From: DATLXU01 sp035575515
GTDB taxonomy: Bacteria; Acidobacteriota; Blastocatellia; UBA7656
NCBI GenBank assembly: GCA_035575515.1
Contig: DATLXU010000127.1
Coordinates: 108,680 to 172,679, forward strand
DNA length: 64,000 nucleotides
Direction: 5' to 3'
Shown: in pieces, positions 51,728 through 60,801 of the stretch
Position numbering within the stretch: the first letter of the stretch is position 1
Layout of the letters: every line of letters starts with the position of its first letter
Notes under the pieces: model-generated
Seen by the model: only the letters and a program-made list of their open reading frames with translations
Told to the model about the DNA's origin: nothing
Databases searched by the model: none
Made by a program: the position numbers and the translations under genes

Positions 51728-52348
51728 ATGGCAAAAGAAGGCATCCCATTCATTATTCTATTTATAATCCCGGCGGCAATCTTTGCTGCGCTCGGATGGT
51801 GGATTGCTGCGGGCATATGCTTCGCGCTCGCTGCGTTTATGGCCTTCTTCTTCCGCGACCCTGAGCGTAACTGCCCGACCGATGAAGCTTTGATTCTCTC
51901 TCCGGCGGATGGCCGCGTCGTCGTTGTCGCTCCGCTTGAGCCTGACGCGAAAGATTCTCCCACGCAGATTTCGATATTTCTTTCGCCGATGGATGTTCAC
52001 ATCAACCGCTCGCCGATTGCGGGCGAGATAGTTGACTTCGTTCACAAGCCGGGCGCATTTCACATCGCGTCGCGCGACATTGCATCTGTAGAGAACGAGC
52101 AGAACATCGCCACGATTCGCGGGCGATTCGTCACCGTTCAGATTCGCCAGATTGCGGGCGTGCTGGCCCGCCGCGTCGTCTTCTGGAAAAAGATAGGCGA
52201 CCGAGTTCAGGCGGGCGAGCGCGTCGGGCTGATGAAATTCGGCTCGCGCATGGACGTTTTAGTGCCTGCGGAAGTCGAAGTGCTTGCGCGCAAAGGCGAC
52301 CGCGTCACGGGCGGCATCACGGTGATAGCTCGCGTGCGCTGCGATTGA
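51728..52348 (+). CDS. psd: phosphatidylserine decarboxylase (short, archaeal-type)
   Basis: A 206-residue proenzyme. Two N-terminal membrane helices (about 5-42) are followed by FRDPERNCPTDEALILSPADGRVV, SIFLSPMDVHINRSPIAGEI and LMKFGSRMDVLVP. The Gly-Ser in FGSR is the self-cleavage site that makes the pyruvoyl group. It turns phosphatidylserine into phosphatidylethanolamine. pssA follows after 45 nt. Confidence 0.93.
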   Translation: MAKEGIPFIILFIIPAAIFAALGWWIAAGICFALAAFMAFFFRDPERNCPTDEALILSPADGRVVVVAPLEPDAKDSPTQISIFLSPMDVHINRSPIAGEIVDFVHKPGAFHIASRDIASVENEQNIATIRGRFVTVQIRQIAGVLARRVVFWKKIGDRVQAGERVGLMKFGSRMDVLVPAEVEVLARKGDRVTGGITVIARVRCD

Positions 52349-52393
52349 CTTCCATGCATTCCGGCGAGTCTAATGCTTTCATGGGAGAAAGCG

Positions 52394-53329
52394 ATGGCTG
52401 ACAAAACATCAAACGCATTGCCGGGTGATATTCAGGACTCTCGCTTGCGGCGTCGCTTCCGCAAGGGCGTCTTCGTAGTTCCGAGTCTGCTCACGACGGC
52501 AAACATCTTCTGCGGCTTTTATTCAATTATGGAATCGCTCGCAGGGACGCGCGCCATTGAAGGCGGGAATTTCACAGCCGCCGCAGACCACTTTGACCGC
52601 GCCGCGATCAATATAGGCTTTGCCGCGCTGTTTGACCTGCTTGATGGTCGCGTCGCGCGCATGACGAACGCGACGAGCGAGTTCGGCCTTGAGCTTGATT
52701 CCATCGCGGACGTTGTTTCATTCGGCATAGCGCCCGCGTTGCTCGCCTTCGCGTGGGGTTACGGGCAGGTTCCGCAGGTGCGCGACTGGGGATGGGCTGC
52801 CTCGTTCATCTTTTTAATCTGCGGTGCGCTGCGGCTTGCGCGATTCAACGTGCAGGCGCGCAGGCCCAGCCCGCACCTGCCGCCTAAGAATCCAAAAGTT
52901 GACAAGAAGGCCTTCGTCGGAATGCCGATACCGTTCGGAGCGGCGATGATTGCTTCAATCGCGCATTTCGCTCCCACGCCTGTTGCCTACGTCGCAGATG
53001 TGCACATCGGATCGCTTGTGATTGGTCCGTATGTATTTGCGCTTGGACTTGTAGTGCTGGTCTTCTTACTTGCTTTCCTGATGGTTTCAACGCTGCGTTA
53101 TTCGAGCTTCAAAAACGTCGGCGTAGGCAATCGCAACCCTCGCATTATAATCCTCGCGCTCGCGCTCGTCGGGCTTGCTATATGGTTCTACTCGCGCTGG
53201 ACCCTTCTCATCATCTCGACTGTTTATGTCGCGCACGGAATAATCGGCAAGCTGTGGAGCATGCTCAAGCCGCGCCGCTCGCACGTTGTTACATCAGAGA
53301 TTGAGCTTGATACAAAGACGCATACCTGA
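52394..53329 (+). CDS. pssA: CDP-diacylglycerol--serine O-phosphatidyltransferase
   Basis: ATG 52394 follows GGGAGAAAG. The 311-residue membrane enzyme carries the CDP-alcohol phosphotransferase motif D-G-x2-A-R-x8-G-x3-D-x3-D (DGRVARMTNATSEFGLELDS then IAD), with the preceding FVVPSLLTTANIFCGFYSI. It makes phosphatidylserine, the substrate of the upstream psd product, so the two genes form a phosphatidylethanolamine unit. Confidence 0.95.
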   Translation: MADKTSNALPGDIQDSRLRRRFRKGVFVVPSLLTTANIFCGFYSIMESLAGTRAIEGGNFTAAADHFDRAAINIGFAALFDLLDGRVARMTNATSEFGLELDSIADVVSFGIAPALLAFAWGYGQVPQVRDWGWAASFIFLICGALRLARFNVQARRPSPHLPPKNPKVDKKAFVGMPIPFGAAMIASIAHFAPTPVAYVADVHIGSLVIGPYVFALGLVVLVFLLAFLMVSTLRYSSFKNVGVGNRNPRIIILALALVGLAIWFYSRWTLLIISTVYVAHGIIGKLWSMLKPRRSHVVTSEIELDTKTHT

Positions 53330-53331
53330 AG

Positions 53332-53391
53332 TTTTCAGTTCCGAGTTAGAGACTGGCTTGGATTCAACTTCCAACTCGGAACCCTGAACTT
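53332..53391. repeat. heptamer palindromic tract between pssA and HD-GYP gene
   Basis: GTTTTCA, GTTCCGA, GTTAGAG on the left. The right arm on the minus strand gives GTTCAGG, GTTCCGA, GTTGGAA, GTTGAAT. It lies between convergent genes. Confidence 0.8.
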
Positions 53392-55378
53392 AAGATACTT
53401 TCTCCGCGACGATGATGTAGTTGCGCAGGCCGCCAGCAACTTCTGTCACGTCCTTTGAGTAGGTCGCGCGAACGGGTCTGTATTCCTGAATCACTTCGGC
53501 TATATCGCTCGCCGATGCAATCCCAATTTCCTGAAACTCGATTGCCCACTGGCGTATGTGCAAGCCTGCTTTGAGCAGACGATCAACGCAGGCGAGAAAG
53601 GACTGCTTCGATTGAGGGACGACTGCGATCTTAATCAGATCATCGGCGCTTTCAACTGCTCGGCCTTGCACCCAGCACTCGCGCCAATCAGACCGGGCAT
53701 CCTCTCCGGCGCGCTCCGCATGAGCCGCGGGGAGATTCAAATAGAGCAGGTCGACGCGAGACCGCTTGATGAAATCTTCGACGGGCATGTTATAGGCGCG
53801 ATTATTCAGGTGGCCCGCGTGACCTGCGACTGCGCGCCCGGCCAGCCGCCAGAAAACAGTCGTGAGCGGCTGCCTAAGCTCGCGCGTCTCTTCGTTAAAA
53901 GACAGAGCGTAATCGCCCGTCTGAATCCCAAGCATGATTGCCTGCGCGCGCAGCACTTCATCGTCGAGCGATTCGATATTGTGCCGCAAATTGTCCATCC
54001 ACCACGCGTCGGTTTCGCTGAACCAGCGGCGAAGCTCCGCGTTTGCGAGCCTTGCGCGCGGCACGTAAACATCATCGAGTATGCGCACGATTGTGTCTTC
54101 GCCGAGCGGCTCTTTCGCTTCAACAGTCGCGCGGGCGATCATCGAAGCCCACGCGCGCGGGTCGTTGATTGAGATGTACTTGCCCCACGCCTTCAAGTAC
54201 CAGTCGAGCCGCGAGCTAGCGCAAAACGGCATGGCGATTGTGCGAAACTCAATCTGGCGCAGCACACTCGCTTCGAACCCTAGCAGCAACTTGCGGTTGT
54301 AGCGGCTGCCACCCCAACCGCGCCACGTGGCCTCGTCTTCACCAAAATCTTTCGCGCGCTTGAGCAGTAACTCTACCGGCGAGCGAGATTCTTCAGTTGC
54401 AGGATGCGCTTGTTCAGCAACAGCAGTCTCCGCAATCTTTTCAGGCATAAGCTCGGACTCAAAAGTCACAGGTGCGCTTTCTGTAGCAGGCTCGCTTTCG
54501 TTTGAAGCGTTTTCTTCAGCCTGGGCGAGGTTGCTTGTAACAAACGTCGATTCGATTGTAGAGACACCAGATGGCGTTGCAATTGATTGCTCTTGATCTG
54601 GTTCAGACGTTTCGGCCTCGATGCCTGCGCGCGGCCCATTCGGTTCAGGAATCATTGAATCAGGCGGTAGCGTTGATTCAACGCCGCTCGTTTCAGCGGT
54701 AACAGATGAATCAATCGGCTCGCTCGCGCTTAACTTCGGTTGCTCACTTATAATTGAGGGCGATTCTTCAACCGTAGCCGCTTCAGGTTCGCTAACCGGC
54801 GCGAGCATCTCTTCAATCAATGCGACCAAAGCTTTGACGATGTACGGGTCGCATTCGACGCCAGCCGATGCTTTGAGCGTTTCTAAAGCCTTGTTTGCAT
54901 CGAGCGCAGCGCGATAGGGACGATCGGAAACGAGCGCGCTATAGAGTTCAACCGCGCGAAGGATGCGCGCGCCAATTGGAATATCCTCGAACGCAAGCAT
55001 GTCAGGATAGCCCGTTCCGTTCCACCATTCGTGATGCCAGCGAACGAGCAACTGAGCGTGGCGTGTTGCGTCGTGTTTAGCCATCTGCTGCTCGCCGATT
55101 ATCGGGTGCCGCCACAAATCCATCCGCTCTTCAAACGTGAGCGGGCTATCGCGCAAGTAATACGGCGGAGCCATCGCCTGCAACCCGATGTCGTGAAGCA
55201 GCGCAGCTTCGGTGATTGATCGAATGTCGTTTTGCGTTAGCCCCAGCCTGCGCGCGAGCAGCGCGGCCAGCTCGGCCATCAAATGGGTGTGTGGATGCGA
55301 ATATTTTTCGTACCGGTCAATGCTATCAGCGAGTTTGTTGATTGACTGTTCGCGCGTCTTGCCCTTAGCCGTCTCCAC
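53390..55378 (-). CDS. HD-GYP-like phosphohydrolase fused to an uncharacterised domain
   Basis: Residues 1-195 form an HD-GYP-type domain: HTHLMAELAALLARRLGL, LLHDIGLQAM, HPIIGEQ, VRWHHEWWNGTGYPDML and SDRPYRAAL. It lacks the usual N-terminal sensor. A Ser/Glu/Pro-rich linker (about 200-345) leads to a 320-residue C-terminal domain (RAKDFGEDEATWRGWGGSRY; AWWMDNLRHNIESLDDEVLRAQ; AYNMPVEDFIKRSRVDLLYL) that I do not recognise. HD-GYP enzymes break down cyclic di-nucleotides. The C-terminal part may be an output or localisation module; that is inference. Confidence 0.8.
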   Translation of the reverse strand: METAKGKTREQSINKLADSIDRYEKYSHPHTHLMAELAALLARRLGLTQNDIRSITEAALLHDIGLQAMAPPYYLRDSPLTFEERMDLWRHPIIGEQQMAKHDATRHAQLLVRWHHEWWNGTGYPDMLAFEDIPIGARILRAVELYSALVSDRPYRAALDANKALETLKASAGVECDPYIVKALVALIEEMLAPVSEPEAATVEESPSIISEQPKLSASEPIDSSVTAETSGVESTLPPDSMIPEPNGPRAGIEAETSEPDQEQSIATPSGVSTIESTFVTSNLAQAEENASNESEPATESAPVTFESELMPEKIAETAVAEQAHPATEESRSPVELLLKRAKDFGEDEATWRGWGGSRYNRKLLLGFEASVLRQIEFRTIAMPFCASSRLDWYLKAWGKYISINDPRAWASMIARATVEAKEPLGEDTIVRILDDVYVPRARLANAELRRWFSETDAWWMDNLRHNIESLDDEVLRAQAIMLGIQTGDYALSFNEETRELRQPLTTVFWRLAGRAVAGHAGHLNNRAYNMPVEDFIKRSRVDLLYLNLPAAHAERAGEDARSDWRECWVQGRAVESADDLIKIAVVPQSKQSFLACVDRLLKAGLHIRQWAIEFQEIGIASASDIAEVIQEYRPVRATYSKDVTEVAGGLRNYIIVAEKVS

Positions 55379-55465
55379 GATTTCTCCTGAATTACTGACT
55401 CGGCTGTAACTTACAATCTGCGCGCGCGCGCGTCAAGGCTATGCGCTTCGGGCAAAACCATCAGC

Positions 55466-55496
55466 TTGCCCGCGCGCGGCGTCGCCGTTTTATAAT
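55466..55496 (+). promoter_or_regulatory. promoter of the 55503 gene (leaderless)
   Basis: TTGCCC (55466-55471), 19-bp spacer, TATAAT (55491-55496). The ATG at 55503 is at the expected start point; no Shine-Dalgarno is present. Confidence 0.5.
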
Positions 55497-55502
55497 CGAG
55501 TC

Positions 55503-55745
55503 ATGGCCAGAGGATGGGAGAGCAAAGCCGTAGAAGCGCAGATCGAATCGGCTGAAGCCCACAGTGCCGAGCGCGACAAAGAGCGACTCGATCCCGCCCA
55601 GCAGGAGTTGCTGCGCAAGAAAGAGAGCCTGCTTTTGTCCCGCGCTCGCGTGCTGCGCGAACTCGAAGCGAGCCGCAACCCTCGCTACAAAGCTATTCTC
55701 ACAGCCGCGCTTGATGATCTGGATAAAAAGCTCGCGCAACTGTGA
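55503..55745 (+). CDS. small helical hypothetical protein
   Basis: The 80-residue, charged, mostly helical protein starts MARGWESKAVEAQIESAEAH and has SLLLSRARVLRELEASRNPRY and an amphipathic C-terminal helix. It looks cytosolic, perhaps a coiled coil. No family name is recalled. Leaderless translation is suggested by the TATAAT box 6 nt upstream. Confidence 0.6.
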   Translation: MARGWESKAVEAQIESAEAHSAERDKERLDPAQQELLRKKESLLLSRARVLRELEASRNPRYKAILTAALDDLDKKLAQL

Positions 55746-55807
55746 CCGAGCCGCTGCGCATAATTGAACGCGCGATAAACTCGATTTATTTGTGGGATTG
55801 TATCGAA

Positions 55808-55987
55808 TCAGGCGGCGAGTTCCGCGCGCGCGGCGTCTCGCTCGTTGAAGCAGGATTCGCACCAGCCGTAGAGGACCCGGTCGACCAGGTGATACGCTAC
55901 TGTATGCTCTTCGGCAACCAGTTGATGACACTGCTTGCATTCCCACATCCGGCAATCACTCATTACTTGTTCGAATATAGCTGCCAT
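55808..55987 (-). CDS. 59-residue zinc-ribbon protein
   Basis: The ORF from ATG 55987 (AAAGGTAAAGGGAA upstream) to TGA 55808 encodes CKQCHQLV and CESCFNER, two CxxC pairs separated by about 22 residues, with WECKQCHQLVAEEHTVAYH in between. The pattern is that of a small zinc ribbon. It lies in antisense to a longer + strand ORF that has no such pattern. It is convergent with the gene at 55503. No function is assigned. Confidence 0.65.
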   Translation of the reverse strand: MAAIFEQVMSDCRMWECKQCHQLVAEEHTVAYHLVDRVLYGWCESCFNERDAARAELAA

Positions 55988-56227
55988 TTCCCTTTACCTT
56001 AAATCGCTTCCTTTCAATTTCTCGCTGCTGTTATAGAGCAGCCTTTGCTGCTGTTTGATACATTCAACGCCGCGCGCCGCACTTGGTTCCATCAATCGAG
56101 AAGCATTCCGCAAGCAGCTTGCTTCTTCATTACAGGAACGTTTTAGCGGTCGCTTCTTGAAGAATTATTGAATCAAACTTGAACGCCTTATTGGATTCTC
56201 CGGGACGCAAACGGGTTGCAGCCGCGC

Positions 56228-58276
56228 TCAATGAATCAGCTTTGGCGAGTCTTCCGGCCCTGCTTCAAGCGTCTCTTCCTCGACCGACCAGACCTCGAAC
56301 AACTCGCGCGGGACTTCGGTGACGAACCGCGAGGGCTTCTGAATCACAGTCTGCCGCGAATAATCAGTCACGACGAGCGGATAACAGACGTACAACTCAT
56401 CTTTCGCGCGCGTGATGGCGACATAGAACAACCTGCGTTCTTCTTCTTCGCTTTCGGCGTCGCGCAAGGAACGCGCCGATGGGAACTTGCCATCCGCAGT
56501 CCAGATTAAAAAGACGACGCGCCACTCCAATCCCTTCGCCTGATGAATTGAACTTAAGACAAGCTTTTCATCCTCGTCGCCGCCCATAATGACGTCTTCG
56601 CCGGTCGTGCCCTGCGGAGTGCCGAATCGCTCGGTATTTACTAGCGCAAGCTCAGACAGAAATTCCTCAGTGGTGTTGAACCGCGCGGCGTAGTTGGCAA
56701 GCTGCCGCAGGTCTTCGGCGCGCAGGTCAGCGTTTTCGTAAGTGTTCTGCAAATGGTCCTCGTATCCGCTTTCAAGTATCAGATTAATCTGCACCGCAGG
56801 CCGGTCAATATATTCCACGCTGATAAGCCGTTCTATCAGATTTATGAACTCCTGCCAGCCTTGCGAGTAGCGCGGCTGCGCATTGAAATCCGAGCGGCGA
56901 ACCAGTGCGAGCGGCTCTTCTGCGTAAGCTATGCGCTCCCAGATTCGATTTGCCGTTGCACTGCCGACCTGCGGTATTAATTTCAGCACCCGCTTCCACG
57001 CAAGCTCGTCGCGAGGATTGACGATCAATCGCAGGTACGAGATCACATCCTTTATGTGCGCCTGCTCGAAAAAGCGGACGCCTGAGCGGACGACATACGG
57101 AATGTCACGGCGCACAAGCTCAAGCTGAAGCTCAAGCGCGTGCCAGTGGCTGCGGTACAGCACGGCGATTTCGGAAAGCGGCACGCCCTCTTCGCGCAGC
57201 TCAAGCACGCGGCCCGCGACGAATGCGGCCTGCTGCTCGGCGTCGCGCAAGGGGACGAGCGCGGGCGTTTGGCTTGCCGACTCGCGCACGGCGTGAAGGT
57301 TTTTTGGAAACTGGCGGCGGTTATTTCTTATCGAAGCGTTCGCGAGCAGAACGATTTCGGGCCGCGAGCGATAGTTGGTTTCAAGATGAAATTCCTGCGC
57401 GTCCGGGTATCGCTCTTTGAACGTGTAGATGTTCTCGAAATGCGCGCCGCGCCATCCAAAAATTGATTGCGCATCGTCGCCTACGACCATCACGTTGCGG
57501 TGGCCGACGGCTAACAGATCAACTATCTCAGCTTGAATCTTATTCGTGTCCTGATACTCGTCAACGAGAATGTATTCAAACTGATTGGCCCAATAATCAG
57601 CTATCTCAGGTTTTTCCGTGAGCAGCCGCTTCCAGTTAATCAGCAGGTCGTCGTAGTCCATAGCGTTGCGTTCGAGCTTCTGCGCCTGATAGATGCGATC
57701 AACGCGCTCGATCTGCGCAGCTATCGGCTCAAAGTGCGGATAGTTCGCAACAATGCAATCGCGGATGGGAAGGTCGCGGTTGTTGGCGAAGCTTATGATG
57801 TCAGCGACGACTTCAGGCTTGGGGAAGCGGCGAGCTTTCTGGTCAATGCCCGCTTCCTGAATCGCAGAAGTGACGAGGTCTTTTGCGTCTTCGCTGTCGA
57901 GTATCGAAAAGTTCGGCAGGTAATCAATTGATTCGGCGTGGCGGCGCAGTATGCGATTCGCCATCGAATGAAATGTGCCGCCCCAGACCTGGCGCGCGTC
58001 CGTTTGCAATAACGATTCTACGCGGCGCAACATCTCGCGCGCAGCTTTGTTCGTGAATGTGACGAGCAGGATGCGCGAAGGCGGCGTGCCGGTCTCAATC
58101 AACCGCGCGACGCGATAAGTAACGGTGCGCGTTTTGCCTGAGCCTGCGCCCGCGATTACGAGGATTGGCCCTTTGCCAGCGGTGACGACGTTGTACTGCT
58201 CTGTGTTGAGGTCGGCCTTGTAGTTGACCAGGAACCTTCGCGGCACATCGCGCTTGATTGTGTATCGTCTCTCCAT
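56228..58276 (-). CDS. UvrD/Rep-type DNA helicase
   Basis: A 682-residue SF1A helicase: Q-motif LNTEQYNVVTAGKGP, Walker A GAGSGKTRT (about 42-50), LLVTFTNKAAREM, GTFHSMANRILRR, LVDEYQDTNKIQ, VGDDAQSIFGWRGA, ETNYRSRPEIV, and near the end SSIHQAKGLEWRVVFL and EEERRLFYVAITRAKDELYV. It uses ATP to unwind DNA in repair or restart. It lacks a C-terminal Tudor-like extension. It may be PcrA or a Rep-like paralogue. Confidence 0.93.
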   Translation of the reverse strand: MERRYTIKRDVPRRFLVNYKADLNTEQYNVVTAGKGPILVIAGAGSGKTRTVTYRVARLIETGTPPSRILLVTFTNKAAREMLRRVESLLQTDARQVWGGTFHSMANRILRRHAESIDYLPNFSILDSEDAKDLVTSAIQEAGIDQKARRFPKPEVVADIISFANNRDLPIRDCIVANYPHFEPIAAQIERVDRIYQAQKLERNAMDYDDLLINWKRLLTEKPEIADYWANQFEYILVDEYQDTNKIQAEIVDLLAVGHRNVMVVGDDAQSIFGWRGAHFENIYTFKERYPDAQEFHLETNYRSRPEIVLLANASIRNNRRQFPKNLHAVRESASQTPALVPLRDAEQQAAFVAGRVLELREEGVPLSEIAVLYRSHWHALELQLELVRRDIPYVVRSGVRFFEQAHIKDVISYLRLIVNPRDELAWKRVLKLIPQVGSATANRIWERIAYAEEPLALVRRSDFNAQPRYSQGWQEFINLIERLISVEYIDRPAVQINLILESGYEDHLQNTYENADLRAEDLRQLANYAARFNTTEEFLSELALVNTERFGTPQGTTGEDVIMGGDEDEKLVLSSIHQAKGLEWRVVFLIWTADGKFPSARSLRDAESEEEERRLFYVAITRAKDELYVCYPLVVTDYSRQTVIQKPSRFVTEVPRELFEVWSVEEETLEAGPEDSPKLIH

Positions 58277-58327
58277 AAAAACCGCGCTCGATTATAAACC
58301 GGCTGCGACCGTATAACACTTCAATAA

Positions 58328-58333
58328 TATAAT
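58328..58333 (+). promoter_or_regulatory. possible -10 box before the Trm112-like gene
   Basis: TATAAT 109 nt upstream of the GTG start; the -35 is not clear. Confidence 0.3.
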
Positions 58334-58441
58334 CAACGCTCAGACAGGCGGAATCAATCGCGGCTCGCGCAGGGAGAGCGAAAATTGACTGTCTCGAAAG
58401 CCGGGTGTTAGACTTGACGGCTCGAAAACAGGAGGCGAAAC

Positions 58442-58612
58442 GTGCCAGTAAGCGAGAGACTTCTTGAGATACTTGCCTGTCCGGTCTGCAAAGTCAAAGT
58501 CGAGTTGAAGCCGGACGCGAGCGGGCTGAAGTGCCCTCAGTGCAAGCGCGTCTATCCCATACGCGACGACATACCCGTGATGCTCGTTGACGAGGCGGTC
58601 GTTGAAGACTAA
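58442..58612 (+). CDS. Trm112-like (UPF0434) zinc protein
   Basis: GTG 58442 follows CAGGAGGCG. The 56-residue protein reads LLEILACPVCKVKVELKPD, then KCPQCKRVYPIRDDIPVMLVDEA, the short bacterial Trm112/UPF0434 form with two CxxC pairs. In many bacteria this gene sits next to lipid A or LPS genes (lpxK, kdsB), and here it precedes a GT9 glycosyltransferase. It is too short for most gene callers. Confidence 0.9.
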   Translation: MPVSERLLEILACPVCKVKVELKPDASGLKCPQCKRVYPIRDDIPVMLVDEAVVED

Positions 58613-59753
58613 AGCCGCAAACAATCCCGTTCGCGAGTCAGGCCATATAGATTGGTCATCCGTGCGCCGCGTGCTGCTCATCCGTCTTCGTTCAATAGGC
58701 GACACGGTGCTGATGACTCCGTGTCTTGCGGCGCTCAAAGCCTTTCGCCCCGATATCGAGATAGCCGTTTTAATGGAGCCGCTCTCAGCGCCCGTGCTTG
58801 AAGATCATCCGCTGGTGGATAAATTGTTCGTAAGCGAAAAGTATCTTGCATCGCGCATGCGATTCATCGCAAAACCTAGGCGCGAGCGATTCGACGTGGC
58901 GTTCAACATGCACGGCGGGGCTACGGCGACCATCATTGCGCGGCTCGCGGGCGCGCGACACTCTGTCGGCTATCGCGGCCATCGCCATTCGTGGATGCTG
59001 AGTCATCGCGCGCCTTCGCCCGACGTGATACTCGGTCGCGCTCGGATTCACAGCGTCGAGCAGCAACTGGCGCTGCTTCACTGGACGGGCGTGCCCTGGC
59101 CTGCCTCGCGCCCGCAGCTTAGCCTGACAATTTCTGATGAAGCTCAGGCGAGCGTGCGCAAAAGGCTGATGATGATAAAAGCGCCGCAATCAGGTTTCGC
59201 CGCCATCGCGCCCGCTGCAGCTATGGAATCGAAGCGATGGACAACCGGCGGGTTCGCCGCTGTAGCCGACCATTTGAGTGAGCGGTGGAATCTGCCAGGC
59301 ATTATCATCGCAGGTCCGGGCCAGGAAAGCGTTGCGCAAAAAGTATCTGAAGCGGCGCGCTCTCACCCTCATGTCATCGGCGGGCTGAGCCTAAAAGAAT
59401 TAATGGCACTCATAGAGATGGCGCAGTTGTTCGTCGGCAACGATAGCGGGCCTATGCACATAGCCGCCGCGCTCAGACGGCCAGTCGTCGTCGTGTTCGG
59501 CTCATCGAATGCGACGGTGTGGCATCCGTGGACCGACGCGCCGTACCGCGTGGTCAGGCGGCATGAGGACGCGCAGACCCAGATACGCGGAGACGCGGCG
59601 AGAGTTGATAATTTAATTGACGGCGAATCATCGCTGGCTATTCGTCAAGTGCCTGAGAGCGATGTAACGTCGGCTGTTGATGAAGTCTTAGAATCGGCTC
59701 TGGGAGCCGGTTTCAAGGCAGATGCGAGTTTTCAACCGCAAATAGCAAAGTAA
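58602..59753 (+). CDS. glycosyltransferase family 9 (heptosyltransferase-like)
   Basis: The start is uncertain (TTG 58602, or the TTG at 58587), overlapping the Trm112-like stop. Signatures are VRRVLLIRLRSIGDTVLMTPCLAAL, the central IAPAAAMESKRWTTGGFAAVAD and FVGNDSGPMHIAAALRRPVVVVFGSSN, typical of ADP-heptose:LPS heptosyltransferases. The enzyme adds a heptose-like sugar to lipopolysaccharide at the inner membrane. Near the C-terminus an octamer repeat (59568-59607) is read as EDAQTQIRGDAARV. Confidence 0.9.
   Translation: MKTKAANNPVRESGHIDWSSVRRVLLIRLRSIGDTVLMTPCLAALKAFRPDIEIAVLMEPLSAPVLEDHPLVDKLFVSEKYLASRMRFIAKPRRERFDVAFNMHGGATATIIARLAGARHSVGYRGHRHSWMLSHRAPSPDVILGRARIHSVEQQLALLHWTGVPWPASRPQLSLTISDEAQASVRKRLMMIKAPQSGFAAIAPAAAMESKRWTTGGFAAVADHLSERWNLPGIIIAGPGQESVAQKVSEAARSHPHVIGGLSLKELMALIEMAQLFVGNDSGPMHIAAALRRPVVVVFGSSNATVWHPWTDAPYRVVRRHEDAQTQIRGDAARVDNLIDGESSLAIRQVPESDVTSAVDEVLESALGAGFKADASFQPQIAK
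59568..59607 (+). repeat. octamer tract inside GT9 gene
   Basis: 8-nt steps: GACGCGCA, GACCCAGA, TACGCGGA, GACGCGGC, GAGAGTTG. Same type as at 9165, 10411 and 18251. Confidence 0.7.
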
Positions 59754-59760
59754 GAACCGA

Positions 59761-60801
59761 ATGAGCAAACAGCCAAAGAATAATTTGAGCAATAACCCTG
59801 ACCCCCGACCCCTAACCCCCGACCCCTGTCTTGCGCGCGAGCGGGCTGCTGAATTAATCGGCGCATTCGACGGCAAACGAATAATCGTGCTTGGCGACGT
59901 GATGCTCGACGAGTTCATCTGGGGACGCGTGCGGCGCATCTCGCCCGAAGCGCCCGTGCCCGTCGTTGAAGTGGAGCGGCAGACGCTCGCGCTCGGCGGC
60001 GCGGGCAACGTCGTGTCGAATCTGATCGCGCTCGGCGCGCGAGCTATCCCCCTCGGAGTCGTGGGCGACGACGCGGACGCAGACCGATTGCGCCGCGCGT
60101 TCAAAGACATTCAGGTGAGCGATGAGGGACTCATCGTTGACCGGTCGCGTCCGACGACGCTTAAGACTCGCATCATCGCGCATAATCAACAGGTCGTGCG
60201 CGCCGACCGCGAGAATCGCGCCGCAATCAATGAAGAGATCGAAGACCAAGTCATTACAGAGTTTCATCGCTTGATTGAAACTGCTGATGCTATGGTCGTG
60301 TCGGATTACAACAAGGGGCTGCTCACTAAAAGATTGCTTGGGCGCGCGCTTCCCTATGCGCGCGAGCGCGGCGTAACGGTCTGCCTCGATCCGAAGCTGC
60401 GCAGCTTTGCTCATTACCAGCCGGTCACCGTAATCACGCCGAACAATCAGGAGGCCGCAGAGGCCGCAGGCATTCCTATCGAAGACGAAGCGAGTTTGAT
60501 CGAGGCCGGACAAAAGCTGCTTGCGGAGATTGATTGCCGCGCCGTGCTTGTGACGCGCGGCGAAGAAGGGATGACGCTGTTCACAGACGGCGGCGACGTG
60601 ACGCACATACCGACCGTCGCGCGCGAAGTTTATGACGTGACGGGCGCGGGCGATACGGTCGTTGCGACGCTCGCGCTTGCACTCACGACCGGAGCGTCGC
60701 TCGTCGAAGCGGCTGTGCTTGCGAACCACGCGGCTGGCGTCGTTGTCGGTAAAGTTGGAACTGCCGCCGTCTCGCGCGACGAGTTGCTTGCAACGATCTA
60801 G
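59761..60801 (+). CDS. hldE: D-glycero-beta-D-manno-heptose-7-phosphate kinase
   Basis: A 346-residue PfkB-type sugar kinase, the HldE/RfaE kinase half. It shows IIVLGDVMLDEFIWGRVRRISPEAPVPVVEV, LGGAGNVVSNLIALGA, the VVSDYNKGLL site and the C-terminal DVTGAGDTVVATLALAL with the catalytic GAGD. It phosphorylates heptose 7-phosphate for LPS. The adenylyltransferase half of HldE is absent. Residues about 12-24 (NNPDPRPLTPDPCLAR) are encoded by heptamer repeats. Confidence 0.93.
   Translation: MSKQPKNNLSNNPDPRPLTPDPCLARERAAELIGAFDGKRIIVLGDVMLDEFIWGRVRRISPEAPVPVVEVERQTLALGGAGNVVSNLIALGARAIPLGVVGDDADADRLRRAFKDIQVSDEGLIVDRSRPTTLKTRIIAHNQQVVRADRENRAAINEEIEDQVITEFHRLIETADAMVVSDYNKGLLTKRLLGRALPYARERGVTVCLDPKLRSFAHYQPVTVITPNNQEAAEAAGIPIEDEASLIEAGQKLLAEIDCRAVLVTRGEEGMTLFTDGGDVTHIPTVAREVYDVTGAGDTVVATLALALTTGASLVEAAVLANHAAGVVVGKVGTAAVSRDELLATI
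59800..59827 (+). repeat. heptamer tract in hldE N-terminal codons
   Basis: GACCCCC, GACCCCT, AACCCCC, GACCCCT. Read in frame as proline-rich residues. The complementary GGGG-type run lies after the gene, at 60802. Confidence 0.8.

Noticed and set aside
55742..56002. 86-residue + strand ORF with GTG start overlapping the 55503 gene
   Set aside because: No recognisable pattern, while the opposite strand encodes a clear zinc ribbon with two CxxC pairs.
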